A stretch of 64,000 nucleotides of DNA from Agapanthus africanus (taxonomy: Eukaryota; Streptophyta; Magnoliopsida; Asparagales; Amaryllidaceae): assembly GCA_030015575.1 (NCBI GenBank), contig CM057337.1, forward strand, positions 299,298,044 to 299,362,043. Direction: 5' to 3'. Shown here one piece after another: positions 23,292 to 34,113 of this stretch; positions within the stretch are counted from its first letter, which is position 1; every line of letters starts with the position of its first letter. Below the pieces are notes generated by a model. It was given only the letters and a program-made list of their open reading frames with translations. It ran no database searches and was not told where the DNA came from. The position numbers were made by a program, and so were the translations under genes.

Positions 23292-23934
23292 GCGCGGGTG
23301 TAAAACATTCACAACATCTACTAGTATATATATCAATATGCAATAATCGCTCCAGGCGTGATAAGTGCAACATTGCAGAAAAGTAATAAGCACCACAGAA
23401 CAATACAGATAATCTGGGAGCCCCGGGTTTCACAGAGCCACAACTGAAACCCGACGTTGCCCTGATCGTATGGATAGCCTGTGCAATGAAAACCTAGACC
23501 CCTACGAGTGCGGCAAGTTACCCGCCAAAATCAATAGCGAGGCATCCCCCTTCAGCAAAGTGAATGGACCACCCAGCACTTCACAGAATCCGGTAACTTG
23601 AGCACCCCACCTTGGGTCAAGCTATACACCCTAAGAATGCGGCGAATAGCCCGCCAATTCTAGAGTGAAGCCCCCTCCATCTCAAAGCCACGAGATGCGG
23701 GCCCGTTGCTCTCTAGAACCCGGCTATCCGTGCACTACACCGCAGGGTAATCCTAGTACAGAAAGTAAAATATGTGCAACGAATACATCAACCTCAACCC
23801 GATTGTTCCCCAAAAGAATAATATACAAACAGGCAGTGACGGCAGTCCACATGTTGGACGCTCGCCCCGCAATATCAAATGTACAAATAAAACTAAACTG
23901 TACTAACATTGCACCAAGCTATCCACCATGATAA
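23292..23934 (-). other. A-2 leader, third segment
   Basis: Begins with the GCGCG duplicate. In complement it holds both SL3 units of A-2; for example the stem at about 23515 (AAGTTACC) pairs with that at about 23595 (GGTAACTT). It ends in GATAA, the TSD of Ang-2. Confidence 0.85.
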
Positions 23935-26021
23935 TGTAAGTCCACGTTGCGACCCCCGGTTCTTACAGGGAAGCGGAAACGGTATAAAAATCAAATTTTT
24001 AGCGCATGGGGCAACATGGACTAACAAAGTCGGGATCTTTTCCTAAACTTAAAATTAGCAAACATGCTAAAGAGAGTTAGCTACTCGGAAAGGAGATTAT
24101 ACCTAACTTGAACTCCTTCTTCTTGAAACTTTTGTAGGGTTGATGGTGCTTTGCTCGTTGCCTTCTTCCGTCAAAGATGGATCCACCTGAGGGTTCAACC
24201 TTCGGGCTCTTTCTCGAACTTTGAGAGAACTAGAATCTTCGTCTTGCTAAACCTTTAACCCTAGAGTGAGTAGAGAGTGTCTTTGGGGTGTTTTTATCTC
24301 AAGGAGAGGGATTCTCAACTCATGAGAAGAATTCTCCTTGAACTAGAGGAGGAAGAAGAACAAGTGAGGAGAGAGAATGGTTATGATAGAATGAGCTCTT
24401 TTTTCTCATTCTACAACCATATCACAAAAGAAAAAGAATTATCAATTAACAATAATAATAAAATGAAATAGTTGATGGATGGTTTGAAATGACCATTATC
24501 ATTACATTCTTTAAATGGTTTTGCAAGAATAAAAAAGCATCTTTCTTTTGTAATGATGATGGTCAAACCTTCAACCATGGTCAACAAGTCAACCATGGTC
24601 AACAAGTCAACAAAATCCAACCATGACACAATTTCATTTAATTAATATTATTAATTGATATATCATAATTCCATTAGGGTTTGGAAAAAGACGACTGTCA
24701 ACTGTGCATACGCACCCGTTCCGAAACCCTAATGAAAATCCTCTTCCTCCGCCTCAATCAACTGTGCATACACACCCGCATTCTTGTTCCGAGGAACATG
24801 AATACCAAGAGATAAAATCAACCCCAAAACGTATACCAGTATCTGGCTCAAACCAGAGCCTACTAGTAATATCCGTCCGGACTCCAAACGTGCACAAGTG
24901 CGCGGATGAGAACGAACCCTGTCGCAAAACCATGAGACCTCTACTCTGTTTTGCCCAGAGGCGAATAGCCCTCTGTGTGGGACTCTAAAGACTCGACACT
25001 ACGCTGGCAGTGGGTTTAACCACAGACCGCAAGCGGCACTAGCTGTGCGTAACGGTCCCCAGGTAGATGCCGATAAGAAGGCTGACGAGGTGAACCCCAT
25101 CTGAACTCCTACTGAGTCTGAATGTGACAGTCTCCGTACAGTCCGGTCTGTTCGTCTAATACATCGTATGTCGGGCCTAGGGGGAGGTAAAACGTCAGTC
25201 CCCTAATAGCGGTACAAGTCGTGTCGGAGTGAAGCCCAAAACACCCTGAGATAACACTGGAAGCCTACCAGTATATCTCGCTTGCCCTGGCCAGGGACTA
25301 CTCGTGTAATGGCTCTCCTAGACACAGCGCGATGTCAACCCCCAATACCGGGAGAGACGAATCCTGTCTAACCGTCAATGCCTCCAAGTGCTTCGGGACT
25401 GCACCCAACCATTACCTGTTTGCACGACTCCTTTGAGCCGTGGTAGGGTAGTGATCAAAGTGCAGTGGGAACACACTCGAGGCGAAGTGCCAGTGTCAAG
25501 TCAGCGGACTAAGCTGTACTCATGTCACCTGGGAACTGATAACTGACGATAGGTATAATACCAACCAGTCAGTTCCCGACGAGTCCTGTCCAGTGTACTC
25601 GTAACCCAACGAGCACCCGTATACTATCTCCAGTACGACGTACTAATGGCTGTGGGACAGACCATCTCCCACACTGGGATGAGAAGCGTATACGCTAGTC
25701 TACTCCGGAGTATCGATGCCCTGTCTCGATAGTCCTGCGACTAGGGACCTGTATAAGGATGTGCTTATAGATTACCCAGCCCCCACTAGTGTGACTGCCA
25801 TCACAATGCTGGTAATCAAGCAAAGATCCTAAGGGCTCCACTAATGCGTATAGGTGATATACTAAAATAAACACATGTACACATTGAAGTAGAAACAAAC
25901 CAAGTAGCATACTACTATATTGAGCAAGATTGTTTATACAAGGTGAATATCCCAAGCTTCTATTAAGTAATATACAAACTAGTATGATACAGTAATGGCC
26001 TCTAAGGCATATACACTAACA
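23935..26021 (-). repeat. 3' LTR of Ang-2
   Basis: 2087 bp. In element sense it starts TGTTAGTGTATATGCC with TTAGAGGCC next, and ends GTGGACTTACA. A short frame (24277-24471 on the plus strand, repeated at 32369-32563) is only part of the repeat. Confidence 0.95.
24561..24610 (-). promoter_or_regulatory. Cluster of five W-boxes in Ang-2 3' LTR
   Basis: Five TTGACY sites on the minus (sense) strand within 50 bp: 24561-24566, 24579-24584, 24587-24592, 24597-24602 and 24605-24610. Four come from an 18-bp unit in tandem. TTGACY is the WRKY-factor site, so a defence- or stress-responsive LTR is plausible (inference). Confidence 0.6.
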
Positions 26022-26036
26022 ATCTCCCACTTGCAC
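26022..26036 (-). other. Polypurine tract of Ang-2
   Basis: Complement reads GTGCAAGTGGGAGAT directly before the LTR. Confidence 0.92.
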
Positions 26037-26089
26037 TAAGGCCTTGTACTGGCGTATCGAAGACCTATCATCTCGATCAGCCGCTTGAA

Positions 26090-27931
26090 CTAAGTCTGGG
26101 GCAGTGCCTTGGTGAATGGATCTGCAGTGTTTTCTTCTGAAGCAACCCTCCGAACCTCGATCTCCTTGCGATCCACGATCTCCCTGATCAGGTGATACCG
26201 CCTCAAGATATGTCTGGATCTCTGATGGGACCTGGGTTCCTTCGCTAAAGCTATAGCCCCGTTGTTGTCGCAATACAGAGGTATTGGGTTAACAATGGAC
26301 GGAACCACCTGAAGTTCTTTCAAGAACTTCCTCATCCAAACAGCTTCTTTTGCGGCATCAGATGCAGCGATGTATTCCGCTTCCATCGTCGAGTCTGCAA
26401 CGGTTTCCTGTTTGGAACTCTTCCAACACACCGCCCCTCCATTGAGGGTAAAGACAAAACCCGACATGGACTTGGAATCATCCTTGTCACTCTGGAAGCT
26501 GGAGTCAGCAAAGGCCTCGATCTGGAGGTCTTTTCCGCCATTCACCAAGAACATCTCCTTAGTCCTTCTCAGGTACTTGAGAATGTTCTTTACCGCTATC
26601 CAGTGTTTCTCCCCAGGGTTTGACTGATACCGGCTTACCACACTCAGTGCATAAGCTACATCCAGTCTGGTACACAACATCGCATACATTATAGAGCCTA
26701 CCGCAGAAGCGTAGGGTATAATAGACATGTGATCCCTCTCCAAATCAGTCTTGGGGGACATCTCTTTAGAGAGGGTGATCCCGTGATAAGCCGGTAGGTT
26801 ACCGCACTTGGAATCTTCCATACTGAATCTTTTCAGTATGGTGTCGATGTACCTGGACTGTGAAAGTCCTAATATCCTCTTGGATCTATCACGATGGATC
26901 CGGATCCCCAGGATGTATGAGGCATCACCCAGGTCTTTCATGGAGAACCTGTGTGACAAGAACCCCTTGACAGATTGTAGCATAGGAATGTCATTTCCTA
27001 TTAAGAGAATGTCATCCACGTATAAAACGAGGAATACTACAGTTCTCGCTACAAATCTACTATAGATGCATGGTTCATCTGGATTTTTGATAAAGCGAAA
27101 TTCCTTGACCGTCTCATCAAAACAGATGTTCCAACTCCGCGATGCCTGCTTTAGTCCATAGATGGACTTAAGCAACTTGCACACCTTTCCGCTGCTCCCA
27201 CTCTGAATGAAACCCTCTGGCTGATCCATATAGACACACTCCTCTAAATTTCCATTTAGAAAAGCGGTCTTTACGTCCATCTGCCAAATCTCATAATCGT
27301 GGAAGGCAGCAATGGCAAGAAGGATCCGAATGGATTTCAGCATAGCCACTGGAGAAAAGGTTTCGTCATAGTCCAAACCAGGTCTTTGACGAAAACCCTT
27401 TGCAACAAGTCTTGCTTTATAGGTCTCAACCTGTCCATCTACACCAATCTTCCTTTTGAAGATCCACTTGCATCGTACGGGTTTTACCCCGTCTGGAGCA
27501 ATGTCCAACGTCCATACTTTGTTGGTGTACATGGACTCCATTTCGGTCCGCATTGCATCCAGCCATTTTACCGAGTCAACGCTCTGAACGGCCTGCTGGA
27601 AGCTAGTAGGCTCATCATAATCTATGATGCAATCCTCTCTATCCCCGTCTATGAGAAAACCGTAGTATCTCTCGGGCGGATGAGACTGCCTACTACTCCT
27701 GCGGAGCGGCATAGGAATGTCCTGTTCTTTTGAACCCTCTGGTTCTACTAAGCTTTCAGTAATGGTTCGTGGTTCTGGAATTTCTTCTAGTTCTACTGTG
27801 CTCCCACTTATCCGGGTTTCCAAAAACTCAGTTTCCAAGAAGTAGGCATGACGAGAAACAAGAACTTTTTGTTCCTCTTCGCAGTAGAAGAAATATCCCT
27901 TGGAGTTCTTTGGATATCCCACGAACTTGCA
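26090..27931 (-). CDS. Ang-2 pol: reverse transcriptase and RNase H part
   Basis: Open frame of about 613 codons after the TAG at 27932-27934, in the same frame as the upstream part and ending with a stop at 26090-26092. Numbering from the first open codon used as start (27922): linker with VELEEIPEP and the RRSSR motif (about 40-85); RT with KWIFKRK (152-158), first aspartate in QMDVKTAF (D216) and the YVDD box (301-304); RNase H with D472 (FADSSF), E514 (TMEAEYIA) and D552 (YCDNNGA). No frameshift is visible. It makes element cDNA and removes RNA. Translation would need read-through of the TAG, so it is probably not produced from this copy. Confidence 0.93.
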   Translation of the reverse strand, partial: CKFVGYPKNSKGYFFYCEEEQKVLVSRHAYFLETEFLETRISGSTVELEEIPEPRTITESLVEPEGSKEQDIPMPLRRSSRQSHPPERYYGFLIDGDREDCIIDYDEPTSFQQAVQSVDSVKWLDAMRTEMESMYTNKVWTLDIAPDGVKPVRCKWIFKRKIGVDGQVETYKARLVAKGFRQRPGLDYDETFSPVAMLKSIRILLAIAAFHDYEIWQMDVKTAFLNGNLEECVYMDQPEGFIQSGSSGKVCKLLKSIYGLKQASRSWNICFDETVKEFRFIKNPDEPCIYSRFVARTVVFLVLYVDDILLIGNDIPMLQSVKGFLSHRFSMKDLGDASYILGIRIHRDRSKRILGLSQSRYIDTILKRFSMEDSKCGNLPAYHGITLSKEMSPKTDLERDHMSIIPYASAVGSIMYAMLCTRLDVAYALSVVSRYQSNPGEKHWIAVKNILKYLRRTKEMFLVNGGKDLQIEAFADSSFQSDKDDSKSMSGFVFTLNGGAVCWKSSKQETVADSTMEAEYIAASDAAKEAVWMRKFLKELQVVPSIVNPIPLYCDNNGAIALAKEPRSHQRSRHILRRYHLIREIVDRKEIEVRRVASEENTADPFTKALPQT

Positions 27932-29986
27932 CTATACTGAGCGTGCCTCGAGCTTGTCCGCATGCTGCTTTTTAACAAAAGCTGGACATCCCCATGTCTT
28001 AATGTGCTTAAGATAGGGTCTCTTCCCACTCCACATCTCATATGGTGTAGTAGGCACAGTCTTAGTAGGAACTCGGTTCAAAAGGTACGCAGCTGACACT
28101 AGTGCATAACCCCAGAATGATCGCGGTAACTCAGCGTTACTCATCATGGACCGTACCATATCCAATAGAGTTCGGTTCCGTCTCTCCGATACACCGTTAT
28201 GTTGCGGAGTGTATGGAGGAGTAAGTTGAGAGAGAATTCCGTTCTCTTTTATGTAATTCAGGAACTCGGCACTTAAGTATTCTCCACCTCGATCCGATCT
28301 TAGAATCTTGATACTTTTGCCGGTTTGTTTTTCTACTTCATTCTTGTATTCCTGGAACTTTTCAAAAGCTTCGGACTTATGTTTCATTATGAAGACATAA
28401 CCGTACCTTGAAAAATCATCCGTAAAAGTAATGAAGTAAGAGTAACCGCTTCGCGCATGTGTAGACATTGGGCCGCACACGTCGCTGTGTACGAGCCCCA
28501 AGAGCTCGCTCGCTCTTATTCCGTGTCCAGTGAACGGAGTCTTTGTCATCTTTCCCATGAGACAAGATTCACAAGTGGCATAAGACTGATACTCGAACGG
28601 ATCCAAGTATCCTTCTTTATGTAACTTAGTCAACCATGTCTCATTGATGTGACCCAGTCTACAATGCCATAAGAAAGCCTGATTGATTTCTAGAGACTTT
28701 CTTTTGTGTGTATTCTGGACATTGAAAATCTGTGGTTGGTTTAACACGTATATACCATTGCTCAATGTACCTGACCCAATCAGAACTTGATTAAGGTGAA
28801 TGTTTACAACATTACTTACAAACGCAAATTCATAACCTTCTTTAGAAACCAAAGATACAGAAATGATATTACAAGTTGCGTTGGGTACAAAAAAGCGATT
28901 ACGCAAAACCAAAACATGCCCATCTGACATTCCCAGGTGATAGTCCCCCACGGTTTTAGCATCCATGCTAGCTCCGTTTGCAACTCTGAGGGTCATGTCA
29001 CCTGCCTTCAAAACCCTACGGTTTCTCAACGCCTGCAAAGAATTACAGATATGAGATCCTGATCCGGTATCCAATACCCAGGAAGTAGAGTTTATTGAAA
29101 GACAGTTTTCAATAACATACACACCTGAAGCTGAAGCCGCAACCTGCTTCAATTCCTGTGTCCTGGCTTTCCAAGCCCTGCAATCATTCTTCCAGTGTCC
29201 TTTCTTATGACAATAGAAGCATTCTTCTTTATCCACAAGCTTTCCCGCTTTCTTTGTTGCCTTTGCTTTTCCCTTTGTACCCACTTTACTAACACCGCCC
29301 CTTGGTTTGGCAGGAGCTTTCTTCCTCTTTCCCTTGGCTTTCGCCTTGGTCCTAGAGGAAGAAGATCCTCCTACAAACAAAGCGGGTGTTTCCCTACCTT
29401 TCTGTAGGGTGCCCTCTGCGCTCCTCAGCATGTTGAGGAGTTCCGAAAGTTCAACTTCTTTTTCTTGTAAGTTGAAGTTCAGTATAAACTGGGCGTAAGT
29501 GGATGGAAGGGACTGGAGAATTAAATCCGTATAGAGTTCATTCTCCAACGTGGTCCCAAGTTCAGCGAGCTCCTCAATGTAGCCAATCATCTTAAGCACG
29601 TGTTCTGCTACCGATGATCCGACGGCCAATCTTGCCGAAAACAACTTCTTCGACACTTCGTATCTTGCGATACGAGACTGCTCTCCATACAGTTCTTTTG
29701 TATGGAGAAATATGGACTCGAGGTCCATATTCTCATGCCTCCTCTGATGTTCGTTGTCCATAGAGGCAAGCACAAGGCACTTGGCCTTCGCGCAATCAAT
29801 CTCCCAAGTCTTACGGATTTCCTTATCCGCGACGCTGGAGGTAGGACCTGGGATGGGGGGAGGTTTGGTGGTAAGAAGATACCCCAGCTTGTCGTAAGTG
29901 ATTGCCATTTTGACATTCCTGAGCCAATCTTTGTAGTTTGGCCCTGTCAGTATGTTTTTATCTAGAAGTAACTTAAGTCCAGTCAT
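27932..29986 (-). CDS. Ang-2 GAG, protease and integrase part of polyprotein
   Basis: An upstream in-frame ATG exists at 30004, but the start matching Ang-1 (ATG then ACTGGACT) is at 29986. Residues counted from 30004: GAG about 1-210; basic Lys/Arg stretch 218-255; zinc knuckle CFYCHKKGHWKNDC (262-275); aspartic protease DTG (312-314); integrase HHCC (H447, H452, C478, C481) and the D,D,E core (D508 in HSDVCGP, D571 in SDRGGEYL, E607 in SERRN). It ends at a TAG (27932-27934) where Ang-1 has TTA (Leu); the downstream sequence continues in frame. The size and order are normal for copia elements. Confidence 0.95.
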   Translation of the reverse strand: MTGLKLLLDKNILTGPNYKDWLRNVKMAITYDKLGYLLTTKPPPIPGPTSSVADKEIRKTWEIDCAKAKCLVLASMDNEHQRRHENMDLESIFLHTKELYGEQSRIARYEVSKKLFSARLAVGSSVAEHVLKMIGYIEELAELGTTLENELYTDLILQSLPSTYAQFILNFNLQEKEVELSELLNMLRSAEGTLQKGRETPALFVGGSSSSRTKAKAKGKRKKAPAKPRGGVSKVGTKGKAKATKKAGKLVDKEECFYCHKKGHWKNDCRAWKARTQELKQVAASASGVYVIENCLSINSTSWVLDTGSGSHICNSLQALRNRRVLKAGDMTLRVANGASMDAKTVGDYHLGMSDGHVLVLRNRFFVPNATCNIISVSLVSKEGYEFAFVSNVVNIHLNQVLIGSGTLSNGIYVLNQPQIFNVQNTHKRKSLEINQAFLWHCRLGHINETWLTKLHKEGYLDPFEYQSYATCESCLMGKMTKTPFTGHGIRASELLGLVHSDVCGPMSTHARSGYSYFITFTDDFSRYGYVFIMKHKSEAFEKFQEYKNEVEKQTGKSIKILRSDRGGEYLSAEFLNYIKENGILSQLTPPYTPQHNGVSERRNRTLLDMVRSMMSNAELPRSFWGYALVSAAYLLNRVPTKTVPTTPYEMWSGKRPYLKHIKTWGCPAFVKKQHADKLEARSV

Positions 29987-30189
29987 GTCGATTGGTCGCT
30001 GCAATTAGGAAGGAGAGAAGAAACACTTTAGCACGATGCTCTTGCAGGTTTAGAGTGGTTTTTAATTTGTCTAAACAGGATGGCTCCCACTGTCTCTCGA
30101 ATCCCTCCTCAAACCATAAAGGAAGAATTAGTCGGGATCAATCCCACCGTACAATACTTGCTTAACCGTTCAGCCAGGCCGGTGTCGGT

Positions 30190-30297
30190 ACTTCGAGGGA
30201 GCTTTTCCAACGCTTTCGCGAAGTTCCTTAATTTAAGAACCTCTTTTCCCTGGGGGCGTAGCCCCGCTAACACCTTTCTAGGCACCTACTAGGTTTA
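30190..30297 (-). other. Gypsy-like leader block in Ang-2
   Basis: Complement reads GGTGCCTAGAAAGG..., AATTAAGGAACTTCGCGAAA and GGAAAAGCTCCC, about 200 nt before gag; it is the counterpart of 17114-17215. Confidence 0.75.
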
Positions 30298-30489
30298 TAG
30301 CATTGATCGTTTAGTGAGAAATTTCCCGAGGAGTAGCATATACTCACAGTAGGATCGGGATTCAAATATCATCGTATGACGAAACTGAAGGAATCCTACC
30401 AGAATCACCACACTCCAAATGGTATGCAAATCTAGCAAGTTTCAGTACTTATGAAACTCCCGATGTTGATTTTTGCCCCATGCTCTTAT

Positions 30490-30690
30490 GACCTTGATTT
30501 TGGCCAACAAATCATAAGTCACATGTCAAGTTCTACCCGTCGTTCTCTAGGTTAATTTGAATCCACCCGTACCTACCCTTGACTTTGGCCAACAAGGCAG
30601 TACGACTGTTCCAAACCAACGCATTTATCTATGCTGCACATGAATACCCAATAGCTACCAATCACTATGCCTTGACTTTGGCCAACAAAC
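30490..30690 (-). repeat. Three copies of the GGCCNNNGTCAAGG motif (Ang-2)
   Basis: At about 30490-30510, 30577-30598 and 30669-30688 in complement. The central bases are AAA in all three, with one further change in the first. Confidence 0.72.
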
Positions 30691-31263
30691 ACAGCTTGAA
30701 TACTATTGACTATTCATGTGAAACGACGGAGGGCTACGAATGGTTTTGGCGAAACCGTGAACGTAGTGAACTTGATATAATCGATGGAACGAGATAGCTT
30801 TTAGAAGGAGTGGCTCAAGCTCCGCATTTAAAAGTTAGTTTTGAAAAGAACCGAGTGGTTTTTTGAAAGTGTTCCAACGATTTTAACTTGGTTTATTATC
30901 CTGCATTAGTTCTTTTAATTCGAGATATTCTTGCATTAGTTCTTTTAATGCGTCCCATCATTTAATCCTACCATTGCAGAAAACAACCAAAATATGACGT
31001 ACGCTTATGCCATTAGCATTCGCCACGGGGCCCCGTCATCACCCGTTAGGTTACTTAACTAACGACAGAGCGGGGGCTGGGCTAGCGCGGCTGTAAAACA
31101 TAAGCAACGCCTAAATAGTTATAAATATATAGCAATGATAGACATTACAGATCACAGATGAATACATTGGATATACTAGGAATCCGCAATCCGTTCGATC
31201 CTGCAACGAAAAGCGGATTACACGGTCGCGGTGAATAGCCATTACCCCACCCAAGACCCCTAC

Positions 31264-31308
31264 GGGTGCGGCAAACTACCCGCCAAGTACCCGGTAGTTT
31301 GTGCACCC
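31264..31308 (-). other. SL3 hairpin (Ang-2)
   Basis: The clearest SL3: CAAACTACC (31272-31280) with GGTAGTTTG (31293-31301), perfect over 9 bp, extended by GGGTGC (31264-31269) with GCACCC (31303-31308); 12-nt loop. Confidence 0.82.
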
Positions 31309-31544
31309 CTCCATGGGTCTATCCTAGGAGCAAAAACAGTAAAAAGAATTATACAATGACGGCTACAACCCCGACCCGGTTGTGCGGCCATACAAATAAT
31401 AATATTACATCAATTTACATATTACAAATGAATGAAAGAAAAACAACACTCATCTCACATCCATCCCGGCTATTCACCCGCGACAATCCAATCCATTCAT
31501 ATACACATACCATCAACAAACACAGATCACAGATATGTATAACC

Positions 31545-31575
31545 CCGACTAATCGACATATAGCGATTAGCCGAC
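31545..31575 (-). other. SL2 leader hairpin (Ang-2)
   Basis: CTAATCG (31549-31555) with CGATTAG (31564-31570), perfect; in element sense the loop is CTATATGT. About 450 nt after the PBS. Confidence 0.68.
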
Positions 31576-31770
31576 GTTCAATACATGTAAACATCACAGA
31601 TATAACCTTCATAGTCAAAGTGTAGTGAAGTTCGGAAAAATACGGAATTATAGGCCCCCAAAAATAAATTTCTGTTCTGGAAAATCTGGGCACATATAAT
31701 ATATCTCAAAAATCCTAAAACAAAGCCAGAGATACACTGCACCAAAATCGAGGCAGAGAGGAGACAAGAC

Positions 31771-31819
31771 GGCCGCGGTTGCGCGGCAATAGCTTGCTAT
31801 TGCCGCGGAACCGCGGTCC
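31771..31819 (-). other. SL1 GC-rich hairpin (Ang-2)
   Basis: GGCCGCGGTTGCGCGGCAAT at 31771-31790 pairs with 31798-31819, which holds CCGCGGAACCGCGG. The stem is about 22 bp with two or three mismatches, about 193 nt after the PBS. Confidence 0.85.
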
Positions 31820-32011
31820 CTTGGTCAGATATCTGGCTCGTTTTTGGTGGTTATCTTTAAAAAACCCTGAGATGATTTTAGGTGTATGACAAATTTTGTT
31901 TTGACCAGAAACAAATTTAACAGAAACTAGGGTTTTTAAAAACTCGGTTTTTGGATTTTTCGGTTTCGAACTTCGTTACACTTCACTACCTAGCTAGTTT
32001 ATGTTTAGTTA

Positions 32012-32024
32012 GGCTCTGATACCA
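32012..32024 (-). other. Primer binding site of Ang-2 (tRNA-iMet)
   Basis: Complement is TGGTATCAGAGCC. Confidence 0.95.
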
Positions 32025-32025
32025 C

Positions 32026-34113
32026 TATAAGTCCACGTTGCGACCCCCGGTTCTTACGGGGAAGCGGAAACGGTATAAAAATCAAATTTTTAGCGCATGG
32101 GGCAACATGGACTAACAAAGTCGGGATCTTTTCCTAAACTTAAAACTAGCAAACATGCTAAAGAGAGTTAGCTACTCGGAAAGGAGGTTATACCTAACTT
32201 GAACTCCTTCTTCTTGAAACTTTTGTAGGGGTTGATGGTGCTTTCTTCGTTGCCTTCTTCCGTCAAAGATGGATCCACCTGAGGGTTCAACCTTCGGGCT
32301 CTTTCTCGAACTTTGATAGAACTAGAATCTTCGGCTTGCTAAACCTTTAACACTAGACTGAGTAGAGAGTGTCTTTGGGGTGTTTTTATCTCAAGGAGAG
32401 GGATTCTCAACTCATGAGATGGATTCTCCTTGAACTAGAGGAGGAAGAAGAACAAGTGAGGAGAGAGAATGGTTATGATAGAATGAGCTCTTTTTTCTCA
32501 TTCTACAACCATATCACAAAAGAAAAAGAATTATCAATTAACAATAATAATAAAATGAAATAGTTGATGGATGGTTTGGAATGACCATTATCATTACATT
32601 CTTTAAATGGTTTTGCAAGAATCAAAAAGCATCTTTCTTTTGTAATGATGATGGTCAAACCTTCAACCATGGTCAACAAGTCAACCATGGTCAACAAGTC
32701 AACAAAATCCAACCATGACACAATTTCATTTAATTAATATTATTAATTGATATATCATAATTCCATTAGGGTTTGGAAAAAGACGACTGTCAACTGTGCA
32801 TACGCACCTGTTCCGAAACCCTAATGAAAATCCTCTTCCTCCGCCTCAATCAACTGTGCATACACACCCGCATTCTTGTTTCGAGGAACATGAATACCAA
32901 GAGATAAAATCAACCCCAAAACGTATACCAGTATCTGGCTTAAACCAGAGCCTACTAGTAATATCCGTCCGGACTCCAAACGTGCACAAGTGCGCGGATG
33001 AGAACGAACCCTGTCGCAAAACCATGAGACCTCTACTCTGTATTGCCCAGAGGCGAATAGCCCTCTGTGTGGGACTCTAAAGACTCGACACTACGCTGGC
33101 AGTGGGTTTAACCACAGACCGCAAGCGGCACTAGCTGTGCGTAACGGTCCCCAGGTAGATGCCGATATGAAGGCTGACGAGGTGAACCCCATCTGAACTC
33201 CTACTGAGTCTGAATGTGACAGTCTCCGTACAGTCCGGTCTGTTCGTCTAATACATCGCATGTTGGGCCTAGGGGGCGGTAAAACGTTAGTCCCCTAATA
33301 GCGGTACAAGTCGTGTCGGAGTGAAGCCCAAAACACCCTGAGATAACACTGGAAGCCTACCAGTATATCTCGCTTGCCCTGGCCAGGGACTACTCGTGTA
33401 ATGGCTCTCCTAGACACAGCGCAATGTCAACCCCCAATACCGGGAGAGACGAATCCTGTCTAACCGTCACTGCCTCCAAGTGCTTCGGGACTGCACCCAA
33501 CCATTACCTATTTGCACGACTCCTTTGAGCCATGGTAGGGTAGTGATCAAAGTGCAGTGGGAACACACTCGAGGCGAAGTGCCAGTGTCAAGTCAGCGGA
33601 CTAAGCTGTACTCATGTCACCTGGGAACTGATAACTGACGATAGGTATAATACCAACCTGTCAGTTCCCGACGAGTCCTGTCCAGTGTACTCGTAACCCA
33701 ACGAGCACCCGTATACTATCTCCAGTACGACGTACTGATGGCTGTGGGACAAACCATCTCCCACACTGGGATGAGAAGCGTATACGCTAGTCTACTCCGG
33801 AGTATCGATGCCCTGTCTCGATAGTCCTGCGACTAGGGACCTGTATAAGGATGTGCTTATAGATTACCCAGCCCCCACTAGTGTGACTGCCATCACAACG
33901 CTGGTAATCAAGCAAAAATTCTAAGGGCTCCACTAATGCGTATAGGTGATATACTAAAATAAACACATGTACACATTGAAGTAGAAACAAACCAAGTAGC
34001 ATACTACTATATTGAGCAAGATTGTTTATACAAGGTGAATATCCCAAGCTTCCATTAAGTAATATACAAACTAGTATGATACAGTAATGGCCTCTAGGGC
34101 ATATACACTAACA
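32026..34113 (-). repeat. 5' LTR of Ang-2
   Basis: 2088 bp, almost identical to 23935-26021; the end next to the PBS reads CTTATA in place of CTTACA. An AT-rich inverted repeat (AATTAAT at 32732-32738 with ATTAATT at 32742-32748) lies about 1373 nt from the LTR start. Confidence 0.95.
32653..32702 (-). promoter_or_regulatory. Cluster of five W-boxes in Ang-2 5' LTR
   Basis: Five TTGACY sites on the sense strand: 32653-32658, 32671-32676, 32679-32684, 32689-32694 and 32697-32702, unchanged from the other LTR. In this LTR they could affect transcription of the element. Confidence 0.6.

Larger units (their letters stand above)
29987..32011 (-). other. Structured leader of Ang-2
   Basis: About 2 kb in complement from PBS to gag: SL1 (31771-31819), SL2 (31545-31575), SL3 (31264-31308), the conserved TAACGGG stretch (about 31040), three GGCCAAAGTCAAGG motifs and the gypsy-like block (30190-30297). 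No coding frame is supported; 31266-31625 is open only because it lies across these modules. Confidence 0.85.
23935..34113 (-). mobile_element. Ang-2: young, near-intact Angela-lineage copia element
   Basis: About 10.2 kb on the minus strand, TSD GATAA (23930-23934 and 34114-34118). Both LTRs, PBS, PPT and a nearly whole gag-pol are present. In a 250-bp by-eye sample the LTRs differ at 3 positions, the fewest of any element here, so it is the most recent arrival. The only coding break I can see is one TAG between integrase and RT. It is the best candidate in this window for the type of element that could have mobilised A-1, A-2 and A-3 (inference). Confidence 0.96.

Noticed and set aside
24277..24471. 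Short frame present twice (24277-24471 and 32369-32563), Glu-rich
   Set aside because: It lies at the same place in both Ang-2 LTRs, so its recurrence reflects LTR duplication, not selection on a protein.
27299..27733. 144-codon plus-strand frame in Ang-2 pol
   Set aside because: Antisense shadow of the RT region.
27932..27934. Programmed read-through of the TAG in Ang-2
   Set aside because: Ang-1 has a Leu codon here and copia elements normally use one frame; the following TGC is not the known CARYYA read-through context. A nonsense mutation is simpler.
31266..31625. 119-codon plus-strand frame
   Set aside because: It is antisense to the Ang-2 leader and covers the SL2/SL3 hairpins; no relative keeps it open.
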